Source of the DNA: Amycolatopsis pittospori
GTDB taxonomy: Bacteria; Actinomycetota; Actinomycetes; Mycobacteriales; Pseudonocardiaceae
Assembly (NCBI RefSeq): GCF_013870525.1
Contig: NZ_JACBXD010000083.1
Span: 1-32,966 of the forward strand
DNA: 32,966 nt
Direction of reading: 5' to 3'
Position 1 is the stretch's first letter. The number at the start of each line of letters is the position of its first letter. This document shows positions 23,768 to 31,178 of the stretch, piece by piece. The notes beneath the pieces were generated by a model that saw nothing but the letters and a program-made list of their open reading frames with translations, was not told the origin of the DNA and did not search any database. A program made the translations under genes and the position numbers.

Positions 23768-24831
23768 ACGGCCTCCATGTCGTCCTGCCCAACGACATCG
23801 ACGACCTGAGCGCGCCGAGCGGCGGCAACGTCTACGACCGGCGGTTGTGCGACGGGCTCACCGCGACGGGCGTGGAGGTCCACGAAATCGCCGTTCGCGG
23901 GAACTGGCCGCGGCCCGACACCGAGGCACGCAAGGTCCTCGGGCGGAAACTCGCCGAACTGCCCACCGGTTCGGCGGTCCTGCTCGACGGGCTCGTGGCC
24001 TGTGGCGTGCCCGAGGTGATCGTGCCCGCGGCACAGCGGCTGTCGATCGCGGTGCTGGTGCACCTGCCGTTGGCCGACGAGACGGGACTGTCGCCGTCGC
24101 TCGCCACCGAACTGGACGGTCTGGAGCGGGAGACACTCAGGGCGGTCGACGCCGTGCTCGCGACCAGTGACTGGGCGGCGCGGCGGCTGATCGAGCATCA
24201 CGGGCTCGACCCGCACCGCGTCCACGTGGTGCCGCCCGGCGTCGACAAGGCCGACGTCGCCCCCGGGAGTCTGAACGGGACGCACCTGGTCTGTGTCGCC
24301 AACGTGACTCCGCGCAAGGGACAGGGCCTGCTCGCGGATGCGTTGAAGTCCCTTTCGGACCTTCCGTGGATCTGCGAGTGCGTCGGCGCGATCCGTCGCG
24401 AGACGCGCTACGTCGAGCGTCTGCGGCGACACACACTCGGCGACCGCTTCACGCTTACGGGACCGCGTACCGGTGAAGCGCTCGAAGCGACGTACGCAGC
24501 CGCGGACCTCCTCGTGCTCCCTTCGCGCGCCGAGACGTACGGCATGGTCGTCACCGAAGCGCTCGCTCACGGCGTTCCCGTGCTGGCGACCGCTGTCGAC
24601 GCCCTACCGGACACGCTCGGCCAGGCGCCCGACGGCAGCGTGCCCGGGATGCTCGTCCCGGGAGATGACGTCAGCGCGCTGGCCGCGGCCCTTCGCCGCT
24701 GGCTCACCGAACCCGAACTCCGTGACCGGCTTCGCGCCTCCGCTCGCCTTCGCCGCGAGACGCTGACCGGCTGGGACGCGACAGCCCGCGGCGTCGCCGC
24801 CGTACTGCTGAAGGAAAGGACGGCGGCATGA
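23764..24831 (+). CDS. GT4-family glycosyltransferase
   Basis: A 355-residue GT-B fold glycosyltransferase. In the C-terminal donor domain, Lys185 (VTPRKGQG) and the EX7E pair Glu257/Glu265 (PSRAETYGMVVTEALAHG) are present, so it should be active on a nucleotide-sugar. There is no signal or membrane segment. The start is GTG 23764, overlapping the PTPS-like stop by GTGA. It is paralogous to the protein at 29292-30386. The acceptor is unknown; the neighbours suggest a pterin or pyrimidine derivative, or a lipid. Confidence 0.88.
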   Translation: MNGLHVVLPNDIDDLSAPSGGNVYDRRLCDGLTATGVEVHEIAVRGNWPRPDTEARKVLGRKLAELPTGSAVLLDGLVACGVPEVIVPAAQRLSIAVLVHLPLADETGLSPSLATELDGLERETLRAVDAVLATSDWAARRLIEHHGLDPHRVHVVPPGVDKADVAPGSLNGTHLVCVANVTPRKGQGLLADALKSLSDLPWICECVGAIRRETRYVERLRRHTLGDRFTLTGPRTGEALEATYAAADLLVLPSRAETYGMVVTEALAHGVPVLATAVDALPDTLGQAPDGSVPGMLVPGDDVSALAAALRRWLTEPELRDRLRASARLRRETLTGWDATARGVAAVLLKERTAA

Positions 24832-25664
24832 CCAAGTACGCCCCCAGCTGGCTGCAGTTACGCGAGGACGCCGATGCCTCGGCCCGTGCGACCGAGTTGC
24901 TCGAACCGGTGCGTGCGTTCCTGCGGACCCAGGACGACGTCGTCATCCGAGACCTCGGCTGCGGCACCGGATCGCTCGGCCGCTGGCTGGCCCGGCGGCT
25001 GCCCGGCCGCCAGCGCTGGATCCTGCACGACCGCGATCGCGACCTGCTTACCCACGCGCTGGCGCGCACCAGCCGGCCGGATCACGCTTTGGACGGAAGC
25101 GAGGTCACCGTCGTCACCGAAGAGCGTGACATCACCGACCTGCGCGCGGCCGACCTCGCCGGGACGTCGCTCGTGGCGGCGTCGGCGCTGCTCGATCTGC
25201 TCACCGCCGAGGAGATGACCAGGCTGGCGGAGGCCTGCGTCGAGGCGGGCTGCGCGGTCCTGCTCACGTTGAGCGTTTCGGGACGGGTCGTGCTGTCGCC
25301 GAAGGACAAGTTCGACGTCGAGATCTCCGACGCCTTCAACGCGCACCAGCGTCGCGTGACCGACGGCCGGTGGCTGCTCGGCCCGGACGCGGTGGACGTC
25401 GCGTTCGGCGTCTTCGAACGGCTCGGCGCCACCGTGCGGCGCGCGTCCAGCCCCTGGCGGCTCGGCGCCGACCAGGCCGCGCTGACCGCGGAATGGCTCA
25501 CCGGCTGGGTCGGCGCCGCCTGCGACCAGCGGCCGGAGCTCGTCCCCGACGCCGACGCCTACCTGCAGTGGCGGCTGGCGCAATGCGCGGCGGGGGAACT
25601 GAACGCCGTGATCCAGCACGAGGACCTGCTGGTCCTGCCGCCGGAAGGTCCGGTGGCGGCGTGA
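24828..25664 (+). CDS. Class I SAM-dependent methyltransferase
   Basis: A 278-residue methyltransferase with the SAM-binding motif I RDLGCGTGSLGRWLARRL at about residues 41-58 and the acidic residue at the end of beta-2 (HDRD, about 67-70). A short later hydrophobic strand (CAVLLTLSVSG) fits motif III. The target is unknown; the gene is in the middle of the coupled operon. Start ATG 24828 overlaps the glycosyltransferase stop by ATGA. Confidence 0.85.
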   Translation: MTKYAPSWLQLREDADASARATELLEPVRAFLRTQDDVVIRDLGCGTGSLGRWLARRLPGRQRWILHDRDRDLLTHALARTSRPDHALDGSEVTVVTEERDITDLRAADLAGTSLVAASALLDLLTAEEMTRLAEACVEAGCAVLLTLSVSGRVVLSPKDKFDVEISDAFNAHQRRVTDGRWLLGPDAVDVAFGVFERLGATVRRASSPWRLGADQAALTAEWLTGWVGAACDQRPELVPDADAYLQWRLAQCAAGELNAVIQHEDLLVLPPEGPVAA

Positions 25665-26686
25665 AGCGCTTCTGGCCCTGGCTGAAGATCCTCGGTGCGC
25701 TCGCCATCCTCGCCGTGCTCGTCCGGCAACTGGGCACCCAGGCCTTCGTGGACGGACTGCGCGAGGTCGACGCCGCCGGGGTCGCCGCCGCGCTCGGGAT
25801 CGGCCTGGCCACCACGGTGTTCAGCGCCTGGCGCTGGTGCCTGGTCGCGCGACGGCTGAGCCTCGACCTGACGTTGCCGGGCGCCGTCGCCGAGTACTAC
25901 CGCGCGCTGTTCCTCAACAGCGTCCTGCCGGCCGGAGTGCTCGGCGACGTCGACCGCGCGGTGCAGCACGGCCGCGAATCCGGGAACGTCCCACGCGGCG
26001 TCCGCGCCGTGGTGCTGGAGCGCACGGCCGGGCAGATCGTGCTGATCGGCGCTTCGGTCGCCGTCGTGATCGGCATCCCTTCCGTGGTGCCGCCGCCGAT
26101 CGACAAGGTCGTGATGATCGCCGGGCTGGTGGTCGTCGTGCTGACCCTCGCGGCCGTCGTCACCGGTATGACCGCCGGGAAACGGTGGATCCACAGTGGA
26201 TCGAAGTGGCGCCGCGGCTTCGCGATCACCTTGGCCGATCTTCGGATGGGCCTGCTGACCAAGGAGACCTGGCCCGGCGTGAGCCTGCTTTCGGTGGCGA
26301 CCCTGGCCGGGCACCTCGCCCTGTTCGTCGTCGCCGCGCGGGCGGCCGGGGTCACCGCGCCGGTCGGGGAACTGCTGCCGTTGATGATCCTCGCCCTGCT
26401 CGCGATGGGCCTGCCGCTGAACATCGGCGGCTGGGGACCGCGGGAAGGCGTCTGCGCGCTGCTGTTCGGCGCGGCCGGGCTCGGCTCGGCGCAAGGCGTG
26501 ACCGTGGCCGTCGTCTACGGCGTGCTCGCGCTCGTCGCCGGCCTGCCGGGAGCGGGCGTACTGCTCACCCGCTCGGCCGCAGGCTTCTTCAAGACCTTCA
26601 ACACTCGCCGCAGCGACACGCCCGCCGCACCGCGCACCGCGGCCCGCGTCGTCAGGACACCCGCACAGATAGGAGAACCGCGATGA
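25661..26686 (+). CDS. Lysylphosphatidylglycerol synthase TM region/flippase-like membrane protein
   Basis: A 341-residue polytopic membrane protein of the UPF0104/LPG_synthase_TM superfamily, with about eight hydrophobic helices starting at residue 7. Family-type stretches are WRWCLVARRL, AVAEYYRALFLNSVLPAGVLGD and PLNIGGWGPREGVCALLFG. Members of this family flip or move lipid-linked or charged small molecules; the soluble synthase half of MprF is absent here. Start GTG 25661 overlaps the methyltransferase stop (GTGA). Its presence suggests the product of the operon is moved across, or anchored in, the membrane. Confidence 0.83.
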   Translation: MKRFWPWLKILGALAILAVLVRQLGTQAFVDGLREVDAAGVAAALGIGLATTVFSAWRWCLVARRLSLDLTLPGAVAEYYRALFLNSVLPAGVLGDVDRAVQHGRESGNVPRGVRAVVLERTAGQIVLIGASVAVVIGIPSVVPPPIDKVVMIAGLVVVVLTLAAVVTGMTAGKRWIHSGSKWRRGFAITLADLRMGLLTKETWPGVSLLSVATLAGHLALFVVAARAAGVTAPVGELLPLMILALLAMGLPLNIGGWGPREGVCALLFGAAGLGSAQGVTVAVVYGVLALVAGLPGAGVLLTRSAAGFFKTFNTRRSDTPAAPRTAARVVRTPAQIGEPR

Positions 26687-27297
26687 CCGTCGAAAGGGTC
26701 GTGGAGACCAGATTGCCTACCCAGTACGGCGTTTTCACCGCTTACGGGTATTTGGACGCCGACGGCACCGAGCAGATGGCGCTGGTCCACGGCGACGTCG
26801 CGGGCTTCGGCACGCTGGCGCGGGTGCATTCGGAATGCCTGACCGGCGACGTGTTCAGCTCGATGCACTGCGAATGCGGCGACCAGCTGGCCGCCGCGCT
26901 GCGCGCGATCGTCGAGGAGGGCGCCGGGGTCCTCGTGTACGCACAGGGCCACGAAGGGCGCGGCATCGGCCTGCTCGCGAAGCTGAAGGCGATGCGGCTA
27001 CAGGACGAAGGGCTCGACACCGTCGAGGCGAACATCGCGCTCGGGCTGCCCGTCGACGCGCGGGACTACCGCGCGGCGGCGGCGATCCTGAAGGACCTGG
27101 GCGTCCGGTCGGTGCGGCTGCTGTCCAACAACCCGACCAAGGTCGACCAGCTGAAACTCCACGGCCTGCGGATCAGCGAGCGGGTGCCGCTGCTGGTCAT
27201 GCCGAACGACGAGAACCTGCGGTACCTGCGGACCAAACAGGAGCGGATGCACCACTTCCTGCCGCATCTGGACTCGGTCACCTCGGCCGGTTCGTGA
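26683..27297 (+). CDS. GTP cyclohydrolase II homologue with Tyr-to-Met active-site change
   Basis: A 204-residue GTP cyclohydrolase II (RibA-type) protein without the RibB domain. Zinc ligands are Cys52, Cys63 and Cys65 (HSECLTGDVFSSMHCECGDQL, split at the usual spacing). Arg127 (DARDY) fits the covalent arginine, and GHEGRGIGL fits the phosphate loop. The residue matching E. coli Tyr105 is Met104 (LKAMRLQDEG, codon at 26992-26994). As I recall from published work on S. coelicolor SCO6655, this change makes the enzyme stop at the formylated pyrimidine (FAPy-type) rather than release formate. Start ATG 26683 follows AGGAG and overlaps the flippase-like stop (ATGA). It is the last gene of the coupled operon. 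Confidence 0.92.
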   Translation: MTVERVVETRLPTQYGVFTAYGYLDADGTEQMALVHGDVAGFGTLARVHSECLTGDVFSSMHCECGDQLAAALRAIVEEGAGVLVYAQGHEGRGIGLLAKLKAMRLQDEGLDTVEANIALGLPVDARDYRAAAAILKDLGVRSVRLLSNNPTKVDQLKLHGLRISERVPLLVMPNDENLRYLRTKQERMHHFLPHLDSVTSAGS

Positions 27298-27320
27298 GAC
27301 TCCACCTCCCGCGGTGGTGG

Positions 27321-27370
27321 GGGTCGTGAGTGGCGATGAGGGTTCTAACCCGAATCGCCACTCACGACCC
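27321..27370. terminator. Hairpin after the operon, GTGAGTGG type
   Basis: A 17-bp perfect outer stem (27321-27337 with 27354-27370) and a 5-bp inner stem (GGGTT/AACCC) flank the loop CT. It starts 23 bases after the cyclohydrolase stop and probably terminates the operon. Confidence 0.75.
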
Positions 27371-27399
27371 GCTCGGCCCAGTGCGGTGCCGGGGAGGGT

Positions 27400-27428
27400 G
27401 GTGTTGCGAAAGCCACTTTCGCAACACC
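27400..27428. repeat. Single copy of the GTTGCGAAAG palindrome
   Basis: A 13-bp perfect stem (27400-27412 and 27416-27428) with loop CCA. It is one unit of the double element at 3151-3209. Confidence 0.65.
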
Positions 27429-27490
27429 CAGGGCAGGTAGGTGGAGGGGCGGGCGGGCCGTTCACCCGGGGTGCCTGGGCGCGAAGGCGG

Positions 27491-27606
27491 GACTCGCGTG
27501 CTTGAGCCCGGATCTCGGGTGCTCGGAGACGTGACTCGCGTGCCTGGCTACCGCACTCGGATGTACGGCGTCCGAGCACGCGAGATCCGTCTTCAGGCAC
27601 GCGAGT
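27491..27606. repeat. Complex inverted-repeat island, ACTCGCGTGC type
   Basis: GACTCGCGTGCTTGAG (27491) and GACTCGCGTGCCTG (27533-27546) are direct repeats. The second pairs with CAGGCACGCGAGT (27594-27606). GATCTCGGGTGCTCGGA (27511-27527) pairs with TCCGAGCACGCGAGATC (27571-27587) with one mismatch. The 27298-27693 region holds these elements and no credible gene. Confidence 0.6.
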
Positions 27607-27693
27607 GCGCCCGGGCCGCAGCCTCGACTGAGGCACGACACCTTGGACTTACCCTCAATAACCGCAACGTCTTCCGCGAGGCCAGGTGCCAAG

Positions 27694-28389
27694 TCACGAC
27701 AACGCGGCCAAGGTCTCCCCGAAACTCTCCACGAGCGACTCGAGCACGAGCCGTCCCTTCTCCGCCGTGCCCAGCGAAGGCCGCCCCACGACACCGGACT
27801 CCGAGTACGGCCGTAATCCCAGCGTCAGCAGGTGCCGCCGGTCGTCCGCCAGGTGGTCGGCCTCCTCGAAACCGGGCCGCACCAGAGAAGGATGCGCGTG
27901 CAGCAACAGGGAAGTCTCGAGTTCACCCGCGTGCATGTCGCTGTCCAGCGAGGTTTCCAGCCCTGCCGCGGAATGCGCGGCTTGCCAGGCTTCGACGCCG
28001 GGGAACAGCGCCATCGGCGAGGTGGCCTCCTGGACCACATTGGACAGTACGTAGTTGCCGCCGTGCGCGTTCACCAGCACCAGTTTGGACACCCCGGACC
28101 GGTGCAGCGACGCGGCGACGTCGTTCACCACGGCGTACAGCGTCGCGGCCGAGATGCTGACCGTGCCCGGCCAGTCCGCGTGTTCGTGCGAGCACGCGAT
28201 GGTGATCGGCGGCAGTCGCAGGATCGGGTACGCGGCGGCGAGGGCGTCGGCGATCGTCGTCGCGATCACCGCGTCGGTGGCGAGCGGAAGGTACGCGCCG
28301 TGCTGTTCGAAACTGCCGATCGGCAGCACCGCGACGTCGGCGGCCCGGGTGCGCTCGTCGGCCGTCGTGGCCGTCGGGAACAGGTTCAC
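27694..28389 (-). CDS. Creatininase-family amidohydrolase
   Basis: A 231-residue metal-dependent amidohydrolase of the creatininase family, which includes creatininase, MftE and the archaeal FAPy deformylase ArfB. Ligand residues visible by family pattern are Glu28 and His30 (GSFEQHGAYLPLATD), Asp39, His109 (NAHGGN) and Glu156/158 (HAGELETS). I chose GTG 28389, placed 6 bases after a TACCGT -10 box, indicating a leaderless transcript; the ATG at 28425 lies inside the divergent IMPase gene. Beside a cyclohydrolase predicted to release a formamidopyrimidine, removal of the formyl group is a natural inferred role. Mycofactocin genes are absent here, so MftE is unlikely. Confidence 0.85.
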   Translation of the reverse strand: MNLFPTATTADERTRAADVAVLPIGSFEQHGAYLPLATDAVIATTIADALAAAYPILRLPPITIACSHEHADWPGTVSISAATLYAVVNDVAASLHRSGVSKLVLVNAHGGNYVLSNVVQEATSPMALFPGVEAWQAAHSAAGLETSLDSDMHAGELETSLLLHAHPSLVRPGFEEADHLADDRRHLLTLGLRPYSESGVVGRPSLGTAEKGRLVLESLVESFGETLAALS

Positions 28390-28394
28390 CGGGC

Positions 28395-28401
28395 TACGGT
28401 A
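28395..28401. promoter_or_regulatory. Bidirectional leaderless -10 element
   Basis: TACGGTA reads TACGGT on the plus strand (28395-28400) and TACCGT on the minus strand (28401-28396). Each is a TANNNT box, and each is 6 bases from a start codon (ATG 28407 and GTG 28389). A single symmetrical -10 sequence may serve both genes. Confidence 0.55.
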
Positions 28402-28406
28402 ACCCC

Positions 28407-29195
28407 ATGACCGACCACGCCGCATTGTTGTCCGTCGCCGGCGAAGCCGTCGCCAAGGCGACCGGGATCATCCGCTCGATGACGTCGTTTTCCGTTGCCG
28501 CCAAAGGTGATCGTGACATGGTGACCGACGTCGACCTCGCCGTCGAGGACGCCGTCCGCGAGTTCCTGTCGCGGGAGACGCCGGAGATCGGGATCCTCGG
28601 CGAGGAGCGCGGGCACGAGGGCGACAAGGATCTGTGGTGGGCGCTCGACCCGGTCGACGGCACGGCCAACTTCGCGCGCGGCATCCCGCTGTGCGGCGTC
28701 TCGCTCGGTCTCGTCGACGGTAAGAAGAGCACGGTCGCGGCGATCTCGCTGCCGTTCCTCGACGTCACGTACACCGCTGTCGAAGGCCAGGGCGCGTACG
28801 CGGGCGAAGAGCGTCTCGCGGCCTCGAAGGCGACCGAACTTTCCGACGCGATCGTAAGCATCGGCGACTTCGCGGTCGGCGAGGGCGCGGAGGTCAAGAA
28901 CCAGGTCCGGATGGCGTTGCTGGCCGAACTCGGCGGCCGGGTGCAGCGGGTCCGGTTCCTCGGGTCCGCGGCCATCGACCTGGCCTGGGTCGCGGACGGC
29001 AAACTCGACGCGAGCATCATCCTCGCCAACAAACCGTGGGACACGATGGCCGGCGTGCTGCTGGTCCGGGAGGCCGGGGGAATGGTCGTCGACGCCGACG
29101 GCGGCGACCATACGGTGGACTCGGCGGCCACCATCGCGGTCGGCGCGGGAGTGCGTGACGAGATCGTCGCCGCGATCGCCCGGGTAAACGGTTGA
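28407..29195 (+). CDS. Inositol monophosphatase-family phosphatase
   Basis: A 262-residue lithium-sensitive-type phosphatase of the IMPase family, which also includes HisN and fructose-bisphosphatase-like enzymes. Metal-binding motifs are GEE at 65-67 and WALDPVDGTANFARG at 78-92. The later KPWDTMAGVLLVREAGG (about 212-228) gives the third Asp site. Family enzymes remove phosphate from sugar or inositol phosphates. The substrate is unknown; it might act on a ribityl or sugar phosphate of the nearby pathway. Start ATG 28407 is leaderless, 6 bases after TACGGT, and diverges from the creatininase gene. Confidence 0.87.
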   Translation: MTDHAALLSVAGEAVAKATGIIRSMTSFSVAAKGDRDMVTDVDLAVEDAVREFLSRETPEIGILGEERGHEGDKDLWWALDPVDGTANFARGIPLCGVSLGLVDGKKSTVAAISLPFLDVTYTAVEGQGAYAGEERLAASKATELSDAIVSIGDFAVGEGAEVKNQVRMALLAELGGRVQRVRFLGSAAIDLAWVADGKLDASIILANKPWDTMAGVLLVREAGGMVVDADGGDHTVDSAATIAVGAGVRDEIVAAIARVNG

Positions 29196-29291
29196 AACTC
29201 GATTCCCGTCAGGTGTGAACCGTTCGGGCCCCGCATCCGTGTCCCCTAGTAGGCGCCCCGCCGGTTCGTCGTCCGCATCTGGAGGTAAACC

Positions 29292-30386
29292 GTGTTCACC
29301 TCGAATGTCCGCGTGACCGAACCGGTCGTCTTCGTCCTCCCAGGTGACATCGAGGACACCAGCGGCGAGTACGACCGCCGGATGTGCCAGAACCTCCCGG
29401 CGACCGGCCTCCCGCTGCTGGAACTGCCGATCGCCGGCGAATGGCCGATGCCGGGTCCGTTGTCGCGGTCGCGGCTGGCCCGTTCGCTCACCGCGCTGCC
29501 CGACGGCACCGTCGTGCTGATCGACGGTACGGTCGCCTGCGGGGTGCCGGAGATCGTCGTCCCGCACGCGCGGCGGCTACGGCTGGCCGTGCTGGTCCAC
29601 CAGCCGCTCGCGGACGACCCCGCGCTCGATCCGGCGCAGGCCGCCGAACTCGACGCGTGCGAACGGGAAACGCTGCGGCTGGCCGGGATGATCGTCGCCA
29701 CCGGGCCGTGGCTCGCGCGGCACCTGATCGACCGGCACGACCTCGACCCGACCCGTGTCTACGTCGCCACACCGGGGACGGACGCGGCACCGCTCGCGGC
29801 CGGCGCGGACGGCGTCTCCCGGCTGCTGTGCCTCGCGCCGATGACCGCGCGCTACGGCCAGGACGTGCTGATCCACGCCCTGTCCACGATCGACGAACTG
29901 GCGTTCAAATGCGTGTTCGCCGGGTCGATGCACCAGGATCCCGCCTACGTCGACGAACTGCGCTGGACGGTCGAGCGGCTCGGGCTCGGCTCCCGGATCA
30001 GCCTCATCCAGCCACCGGAGGACCTCGACCTGGTCTACGACGGCGCGGATCTGCTCGTCCTCCCGTCGCGGGGCGGCACCTCCGGGCTGGTCGTCGCCGA
30101 GGCGCTGGCACGCGGGATCCCCGTGGTGGCGACCGAAACCGCGGGCACGCACGACGCGCTCGGCGAAGCGCCCGGCGGCGGTGTGCCCGGCATGCTGGTG
30201 CCGCCCAACAATCCGTCGGCGCTCGCGACGGCGCTGCTGAGATGGTCGCTCGACGCCGAACTCCGGCATTCCCTGCGGACCTCGGCGCTCGCGCGCAGCA
30301 GCGTCCTCGAAGAGTGGGACGTCGCCGCGGGCAGGCTCACCGACGTCCTTTCCCGGCTGCAGGCCGCGCCGCGTCAGCTGGCTTGA
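29292..30386 (+). CDS. GT4-like glycosyltransferase paralogue with altered catalytic residues
   Basis: A 364-residue protein that aligns along its whole length with the glycosyltransferase at 23764-24831: VFVLPGDIEDTSGEYDRR against VVLPNDIDDLS-YDRR, VLIDGTVACGVPEIVVPHA, and LVHQPLADD. Against that clear homology, the donor-site Lys is Tyr188 (MTARYGQD against VTPRKGQG) and the first EX7E glutamate is Gly262 (PSRGGTSGLVVAEALARG), while Glu270 remains. It is therefore probably weak or inactive, or it has another role. Start GTG 29292 follows GGAGG. It lies 96 bases after the IMPase gene, on the same strand. Confidence 0.87.
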   Translation: MFTSNVRVTEPVVFVLPGDIEDTSGEYDRRMCQNLPATGLPLLELPIAGEWPMPGPLSRSRLARSLTALPDGTVVLIDGTVACGVPEIVVPHARRLRLAVLVHQPLADDPALDPAQAAELDACERETLRLAGMIVATGPWLARHLIDRHDLDPTRVYVATPGTDAAPLAAGADGVSRLLCLAPMTARYGQDVLIHALSTIDELAFKCVFAGSMHQDPAYVDELRWTVERLGLGSRISLIQPPEDLDLVYDGADLLVLPSRGGTSGLVVAEALARGIPVVATETAGTHDALGEAPGGGVPGMLVPPNNPSALATALLRWSLDAELRHSLRTSALARSSVLEEWDVAAGRLTDVLSRLQAAPRQLA

Positions 30387-30440
30387 TCATCGCCCGGAAG
30401 CAGCTATCGGGCCGCATCCCGGCTCGGTTGACTGAGCGGC

Positions 30441-31178
30441 ATGCGAATCGTCGATCTTGCGTCCCGTCCGGATCTCCTCGAACCCGCGCTGAATCTCGGT
30501 GACGTCGGCGGTGAGTTCATCTACCGGGGTTTCAGCGGCAAGATGATCACCCCGGAACGGTTCCTGCGGCACTGGTCCCGGTACTTCCTGATCGCGCTCG
30601 ACGACGACGGCGTGCCGATCGCCCGGACGTTGTCGGTCCCGCTGACCTACCCCGCCGACGATCGCGGCGAACTGCCCGAACACGGCTGGGACGAGGCGAT
30701 CCAGTGGGCCGCCCAGGACCTCATGGACGGCCGCGCGCCGGACACGCTGTGCGCACTCGAAGTCGTCGTGGCCCCGCATCTGCGCGGCACCGGCCTGTCG
30801 GCGCCGATGCTGAAGGCGCTCAAGGCGCGCGCCGCCGAGACCGGGCTGAAGCGGCTGATCGTCTCGGTGCGCCCGATCGGCAAGGAGGACGAGCCGGACG
30901 TCCCGATGGAGGAGTACGCCGTCCGCCGCCGCGACGACGGGCTGTTCGCGGACCGCTGGCTGCGTACCCACGAACGGCTCGGCGCGCGGATGATCAAGAT
31001 CTGCCCGTTCGCCGTGACGATCTCGGGCTCCATCGCCGATTGGCACGACTGGACCGGTGTCAAACTCGCCGACGGCGACAACGTGATCCCCGGCGGTATC
31101 GCGCCGGTGCACGCGAACGTCGAGCGGGATTGCGGGGTCTACGTCGAGGCGAACGTCTGGATGGAGCACCCCTTCTGA
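30441..31178 (+). CDS. GNAT-like N-acetyltransferase
   Basis: A 245-residue protein with a GNAT-type acetyl-CoA motif in VVAPHLRGTGLSAPMLKALK (about residues 109-128; the R-G-T-G-L pattern). LEVVVAP is the preceding beta-4 strand. The C-terminal third is not typical of a minimal GNAT domain. The substrate is unknown. No ribosome binding site or -10 box is convincing before ATG 30441. It ends with its stop directly joined to that of the opposite peptidase gene (TGATCA). Confidence 0.72.
   Translation: MRIVDLASRPDLLEPALNLGDVGGEFIYRGFSGKMITPERFLRHWSRYFLIALDDDGVPIARTLSVPLTYPADDRGELPEHGWDEAIQWAAQDLMDGRAPDTLCALEVVVAPHLRGTGLSAPMLKALKARAAETGLKRLIVSVRPIGKEDEPDVPMEEYAVRRRDDGLFADRWLRTHERLGARMIKICPFAVTISGSIADWHDWTGVKLADGDNVIPGGIAPVHANVERDCGVYVEANVWMEHPF

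Noticed and set aside
22366..27297. Queuosine or deazapurine biosynthesis for the operon
   Set aside because: QueC and QueE partners are absent and the PTPS-like protein lacks the usual QueD catalytic residues.
26683..27297. Housekeeping riboflavin RibA
   Set aside because: Met at the Tyr105 place and no RibB, RibH or RibD gene nearby argue against it, although a genome check would be decisive.
27491..27606. CRISPR array
   Set aside because: The repeated words are inverted as well as direct, spacing is irregular and there are only two or three copies; no cas gene is present.
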